Below, piece by piece: positions 5,664-8,584 of a stretch of DNA of 8,584 bases. The DNA is from Bacteroidales bacterium UBA6408. Its GTDB lineage: Bacteria; Bacteroidota; Bacteroidia; Bacteroidales; UBA932. Below the pieces are notes generated by a model that saw only the letters and a list, made by a program, of their open reading frames with translations, did not search any database and was not told the origin of the DNA. The first letter of the stretch is position 1. Every line of letters begins with the position of its first letter. A program made the position numbers and the translations under genes. The DNA lies in assembly GCA_002439805.1 (NCBI GenBank), contig DJPQ01000030.1, forward strand, positions 1 through 8,584, given 5' to 3'.

Positions 5664-7097
5664 CTAAAAGTCGCCGGAGTCGGAGGAAATCTCCTCCTCG
5701 ACCGGCCGCCCGCGTTCGAGGTCTATCTTCCTTTCTTCGGCAGCGGTCTTTGTCTTGGCCGTCTTGCTCATAGCGAGGAGTATTCCGAAGGCGAGGCTGA
5801 AGCAGAGGAAGGAACTGCTTCCGTGGCTTATCATCGGCAGCGTCTGACCGGTGAGCGGCCCCGCGTCGAGGTTAATCAGTATGTGCATGAAGGCCTGCCC
5901 CGCAATCATCAGCGCCAGCCCTCCGGCCGCAGTCTTGGCGAAGTCGTCGTCGCTGTTGACCACTATCCTGGAACCTCTCGCCAGAAGGCTGAGATAGAGG
6001 ATGATAATCGCTATGCCTCCCAGCAGCCCCGTCTCCTCAAGTATGAAGCTGAACATGAAGTCGCCGTACATCTGAGGCACCACATATTTCTGGGTGCTTC
6101 CGCCTATTCCCTTTCCGAGCAGCCCGCCCTCGTGAATGGCAATCTTTGCCGAGTACGGCTGCTGGAGCTTCTGGAGCGTCCTCTTGTATTCTTTAGACAG
6201 TTCACCTTTTTCAGCCTTTATCCTGAACAGGTCGTCCGGCGTGGGATCCTCTTCGCTTCGCGACAGGGCGGTTCCGATTCTCTCGAACCACTCGCCGCCG
6301 GTGAGCCTGTAAATGCCATAGGCCGCGCCGAGCAGTGCGACGCCGACGACCGCTGTCATGACTATGTACTTGAAATCGACTCTTCCGAAGACCATGGTCG
6401 CCCCCATGACGAGCCCTATGTAAATCGCGCTGGAGTTTCCTCCCGGAAGAATCATTATGGCCGTAGCCGCGACCGGAACCAGAATATAGAAGCAGAACTG
6501 CGCGAGTCTCCTGTTCATGAACGAAAACGGGGTCTTGTCGCGCTCCTTCCCGAACCTCATCGCGGCGAGTTTCTTCGACAGGGTGAACCCGTCGTTCCGA
6601 AAGGTCTTGCAGGCCCAGGCAAGGTACATCACCATCGCGACCTTGACGACCTCGAACACATGAATCTGAATCTTCCACACCCGGATTGTTCTCCACGCCC
6701 CGTTGAGGTATTCCGCCTTGATGACGCCGGCGATGTTGAAATGCTCCCTGAGCAGCAGCAGCCCGAGGAGCAGGAACGAGACTATGAATCCGTATTTCGA
6801 CAGCCTCTCGAACCATTTCATGCTCACGCAGAAATAGCAGAAGAATATGAGTGCAAGCCCTCCGGCGCAGACGAGCAGGTGCTTGCTGAAAAGGCTCACG
6901 CGGGTCGTCCCGCTCTGCAGGGCGAGCATCGAGGTTGAACCGGAGATGGTCGTCAATGAAATCATTATGAGCAGCAGCACGACAATCCAGACGACCTTGT
7001 CGCCCTTCACCCTGTCGAAAAACTGCCAGCCGCCGCCTTTCCCGCCGGCTGTTCCGCCGGTCTCCCGCGCCGCAGTATCGTTACTCATTCCTTCCAT
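5664..7097 (-). CDS. ftsW: Septal peptidoglycan polymerase FtsW (SEDS family)
   Basis: FtsW is a multi-pass SEDS glycosyltransferase that polymerises lipid II at the division septum together with a class B PBP. The 477-residue product has about ten hydrophobic segments, for example near 34-52, 73-92, 102-117, 146-165, 200-218, 222-237, 243-263, 347-373, 390-410 and 425-444. SEDS landmarks are NGAWRTI (132-138), SAKIAIHEGGLLGKGIGGS (316-334), and GDFMFSFILEETG (345-357), whose Asp346 aligns with the catalytic Asp of the family. PLTGQTLPMISHGSSSF (414-430) follows. FtsW rather than RodA is favoured by position between murD and murG. Two oddities: a charged stretch (about 279-311) enlarges the loop before the SAKIA motif, and the usual GG of the P-x-x-S-x-GG-S-S motif is GS here. 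The ATG at 7097 is used; the in-frame ATG at 7088 is possible, though its GGAAGGA is too close to be a standard site. Both tails are hydrophilic. Confidence 0.95.
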   Translation of the reverse strand: MEGMSNDTAARETGGTAGGKGGGWQFFDRVKGDKVVWIVVLLLIMISLTTISGSTSMLALQSGTTRVSLFSKHLLVCAGGLALIFFCYFCVSMKWFERLSKYGFIVSFLLLGLLLLREHFNIAGVIKAEYLNGAWRTIRVWKIQIHVFEVVKVAMVMYLAWACKTFRNDGFTLSKKLAAMRFGKERDKTPFSFMNRRLAQFCFYILVPVAATAIMILPGGNSSAIYIGLVMGATMVFGRVDFKYIVMTAVVGVALLGAAYGIYRLTGGEWFERIGTALSRSEEDPTPDDLFRIKAEKGELSKEYKRTLQKLQQPYSAKIAIHEGGLLGKGIGGSTQKYVVPQMYGDFMFSFILEETGLLGGIAIIILYLSLLARGSRIVVNSDDDFAKTAAGGLALMIAGQAFMHILINLDAGPLTGQTLPMISHGSSSFLCFSLAFGILLAMSKTAKTKTAAEERKIDLERGRPVEEEISSDSGDF

Positions 7098-7132
7098 TTT
7101 TCAAAGGCCTTTTCAATTTTTTGTGCTCATCT

Positions 7133-7175
7133 TTACAACACTTGTACAAGCAGCTTACAACAGTTATACAAGCAG
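7133..7175. repeat. Two 21-bp near-identical tandem units between murD and ftsW
   Basis: The units at 7133-7153 and 7155-7175 match at 19 of 21 positions with a 22-bp period; the shared parts are TTACAACA at the left and TACAAGCAG at the right. The first unit contains the perfect 10-bp palindrome CTTGTACAAG (7141-7150), which the second has lost through a G-to-A change in the centre and a C-to-G change at the edge. The pair sits 36 nt upstream of the ftsW start and about 24 nt after the murD stop, in an AT-rich 109-nt spacer. Two roughly two-turn-spaced half-palindromic sites could be an operator, but no regulator is recognisable. I find no good match to the Bacteroidota promoter pattern (TTTG, then TAnnTTTG) here. 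Confidence 0.7.
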
Positions 7176-7206
7176 TGTATTTGAGATGTATTCTTGATTC
7201 AGATTT

Positions 7207-8541
7207 TTACAGCTTCCTGACTTCCTCCTTGAATTGTCTTCCTCTGTCCTCATAGTTCTTGAACAGGTCGAAACTTGCGCAGCACGGCGAGAGCAGCACC
7301 ACGTCCCCGTTCTTCGCGAGCCGGCTTGCCGTCTGCACCGCGTCGTGAGCCGAGGTCACGTCATGGATTTCCGGCACCACGCCCTCGAACGCCGAGTGGA
7401 ACTTCGCGTTGTCCAGCCCCATGCAGATCATCGCCTTCACCTTTTCGCGGGCGAGCGGCACGAGGCTCGAATAGTCGTTTCCCTTGTCCGTTCCGCCCAC
7501 AATCCACACCACAGGCTGTGTCTGGCACTCAAGCGCATACCACGCCGAATCCACGTTTGTCGCCTTCGAGTCGTTGATGTAGAGCACGCCGCCCACGCTC
7601 AGCACCTTCTCAAGCCTGTGCTCCACCGGTCTGAACGAGGAGAGCGCCTCGCGGATGGTGTCGTTGTCGATGTCCATCACCTTCGCCGCAATCGCCGCCG
7701 CCATGGAGTTATACACATTGTGCTTCCCTCCGAGCGCCAGTTCGCGGATGTACATGTCGCACTCGCTGTCCTCGTAGCGGATGACAATCCTGTCGTCCTT
7801 GACGAACGCGCCCTGGGCGACCTCCGTCTTCTGCGTGAACGGCAGCTGCTTGGCCTTCACCACAATCTTGTTGAGGTGGTTCACCGTAATCTCGTCGTCC
7901 GAGCAGAAGATGAAGCAGTCCTCCGGGTTCATGTTGCGCGTGATGCGGAACTTGGCCTTCACGTAGTTCTCCATCTTGTGGTCGTAGCGGTCGAGGTGAT
8001 CCGGGGTTATGTTCGTGATGATGGCGATGTCCGCCTTGAAGTCATACACGTTGTCCAGCTGGAAGCTGCTGAGCTCCAGGACATAGATGTCGAAGTTTTC
8101 GGTCGCCACCTGATAGGCGTAGCTCTTGCCGATGTTGCCGCCGAGCCCGACGTTCAGCCCGGCCTGCTTCAGAAGATAGTAAATCAGCGAGGTCGTCGTG
8201 GTCTTGCCGTTGCTTCCGGTGATGCAGATCTTTCGTGCCTTGTCGTAGCGTCCGGCAAATTCGATTTCCGAGATTATATGCGTTCCCTGCGCCGTAAGTT
8301 TCTGAATCATGGGCGCGGTGTTCGGAATTCCGGGGCTCTTGATGACCTCGTCCGCGTTGAGAATCTTTTCCTCCGTGTGCCGTCCGCTCTCAAACGGAAT
8401 GTCCCATTTCCTGAGGATTTCGACATATTTGTCCGCGATGTTTCCCTTGTCCGAAAGGAAAACGTCGAATCCCTTGACCTTCGCGAGCACTGCGGAACCC
8501 ACTCCGCTTTCTCCGCCGCCTAAAACTACAATCCGTGACAT
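7207..8541 (-). CDS. murD: UDP-N-acetylmuramoyl-L-alanine--D-glutamate ligase MurD
   Basis: MurD is the cytoplasmic ATP-dependent ligase that adds D-glutamate to UDP-MurNAc-L-Ala, the step after MurC. The 444-residue product has the N-terminal UDP-binding loop LGGGESGVG (7-15), the P-loop GSNGKTTTT (109-117), GNIG (135-138), ELSSFQL (156-162) and NITPDHLDRY (177-186). Lys197 in KAKFRI matches the carbamylated lysine of the family. The ligand-binding motifs GKHNVYNSMAA (272-282), EHR (307-309), NDSKATN (323-329), GGTDKG (349-354) and LSPCCASFDLFKNYEDRG (417-434) follow. All key residues are present and length is normal. The ATG at 8541 is supported by an in-frame TGA 12 codons upstream with no other ATG between. 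It is the first gene of the cluster in this window; by the usual order mraY would lie just outside the right edge. A 109-nt spacer separates it from ftsW. Confidence 0.98.
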   Translation of the reverse strand: MSRIVVLGGGESGVGSAVLAKVKGFDVFLSDKGNIADKYVEILRKWDIPFESGRHTEEKILNADEVIKSPGIPNTAPMIQKLTAQGTHIISEIEFAGRYDKARKICITGSNGKTTTTSLIYYLLKQAGLNVGLGGNIGKSYAYQVATENFDIYVLELSSFQLDNVYDFKADIAIITNITPDHLDRYDHKMENYVKAKFRITRNMNPEDCFIFCSDDEITVNHLNKIVVKAKQLPFTQKTEVAQGAFVKDDRIVIRYEDSECDMYIRELALGGKHNVYNSMAAAIAAKVMDIDNDTIREALSSFRPVEHRLEKVLSVGGVLYINDSKATNVDSAWYALECQTQPVVWIVGGTDKGNDYSSLVPLAREKVKAMICMGLDNAKFHSAFEGVVPEIHDVTSAHDAVQTASRLAKNGDVVLLSPCCASFDLFKNYEDRGRQFKEEVRKL

Positions 8542-8561
8542 ATTATCAAAATTTTCTATTA

Positions 8562-8584
8562 TCAGTTTTTTACTTCAGTTTTTT
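8562..8584. repeat. 10-mer direct repeat upstream of murD, at the window edge
   Basis: TCAGTTTTTT occurs at 8562-8571 and again at 8575-8584 (13-bp period), ending exactly at the window edge, so more units may lie beyond. On the minus strand this is AAAAAACTGA twice, 20-43 nt upstream of the murD ATG. No part of this 43-nt leader reads as a recognisable end of mraY. The A-tracts are low complexity, so chance is a fair explanation. Confidence 0.5.

Noticed and set aside
7098..7206. Bacteroidota-type promoter (TTTG, then TAnnTTTG) upstream of ftsW
   Set aside because: No pair with acceptable match and spacing was found on the minus strand.

Overview
The window is a stretch of a bacterial division and cell wall (dcw) cluster. 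All genes lie on the minus strand, so they read from right to left: murD, ftsW, murG, murC, ftsQ, ftsA, then the first 186 codons of ftsZ, which runs off the left edge. The organism is most likely a member of the Bacteroidota, probably Bacteroidales. The evidence is the gene order (murC directly followed by ftsQ, with no murB or ddl between), FtsQ and FtsA sequences of the Bacteroidota type, a MurD C-terminal motif of the form LSPCCASFDLFKNYEDRG, and A-rich rather than strongly Shine-Dalgarno gene starts. Coding DNA is GC-rich, while the spacers are strikingly AT-rich. I cannot name a genus.

Layout, right to left: an AT-rich leader (8542-8584), murD (7207-8541), a 109-nt spacer, ftsW (5664-7097), a 202-nt spacer, murG (4322-5461), 19 nt, murC (2950-4302), 17 nt, ftsQ (2150-2932), 58 nt, ftsA (613-2091), 52 nt, ftsZ (1-560). 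No plus-strand gene, RNA gene, CRISPR array or mobile-element gene is supported. No stretch over 300 nt lacks a gene.

The products form one pathway. MurD and MurC build the UDP-MurNAc-peptide. MurG makes lipid II on the inner face of the membrane. FtsW polymerises lipid II at the septum. FtsQ is the bitopic divisome connector, FtsA tethers FtsZ filaments to the membrane, and FtsZ forms the ring. The genes look intact and ordinary for the families.

The unusual content is between the genes. Every spacer longer than 20 nt, including the AT-rich leader upstream of murD, contains a direct or tandem repeat of its own, each with a different sequence: a 13-bp period before murD, a 22-bp period before ftsW, two 76-bp copies (74/76 identical, each with internal palindromes) before murG, five 10-bp units before ftsA, and a degraded copy of the ftsA 3' end before ftsZ. 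The two 17-19 nt spacers have none. I see no new protein system here; the repeat-bearing spacers are the part worth following up.
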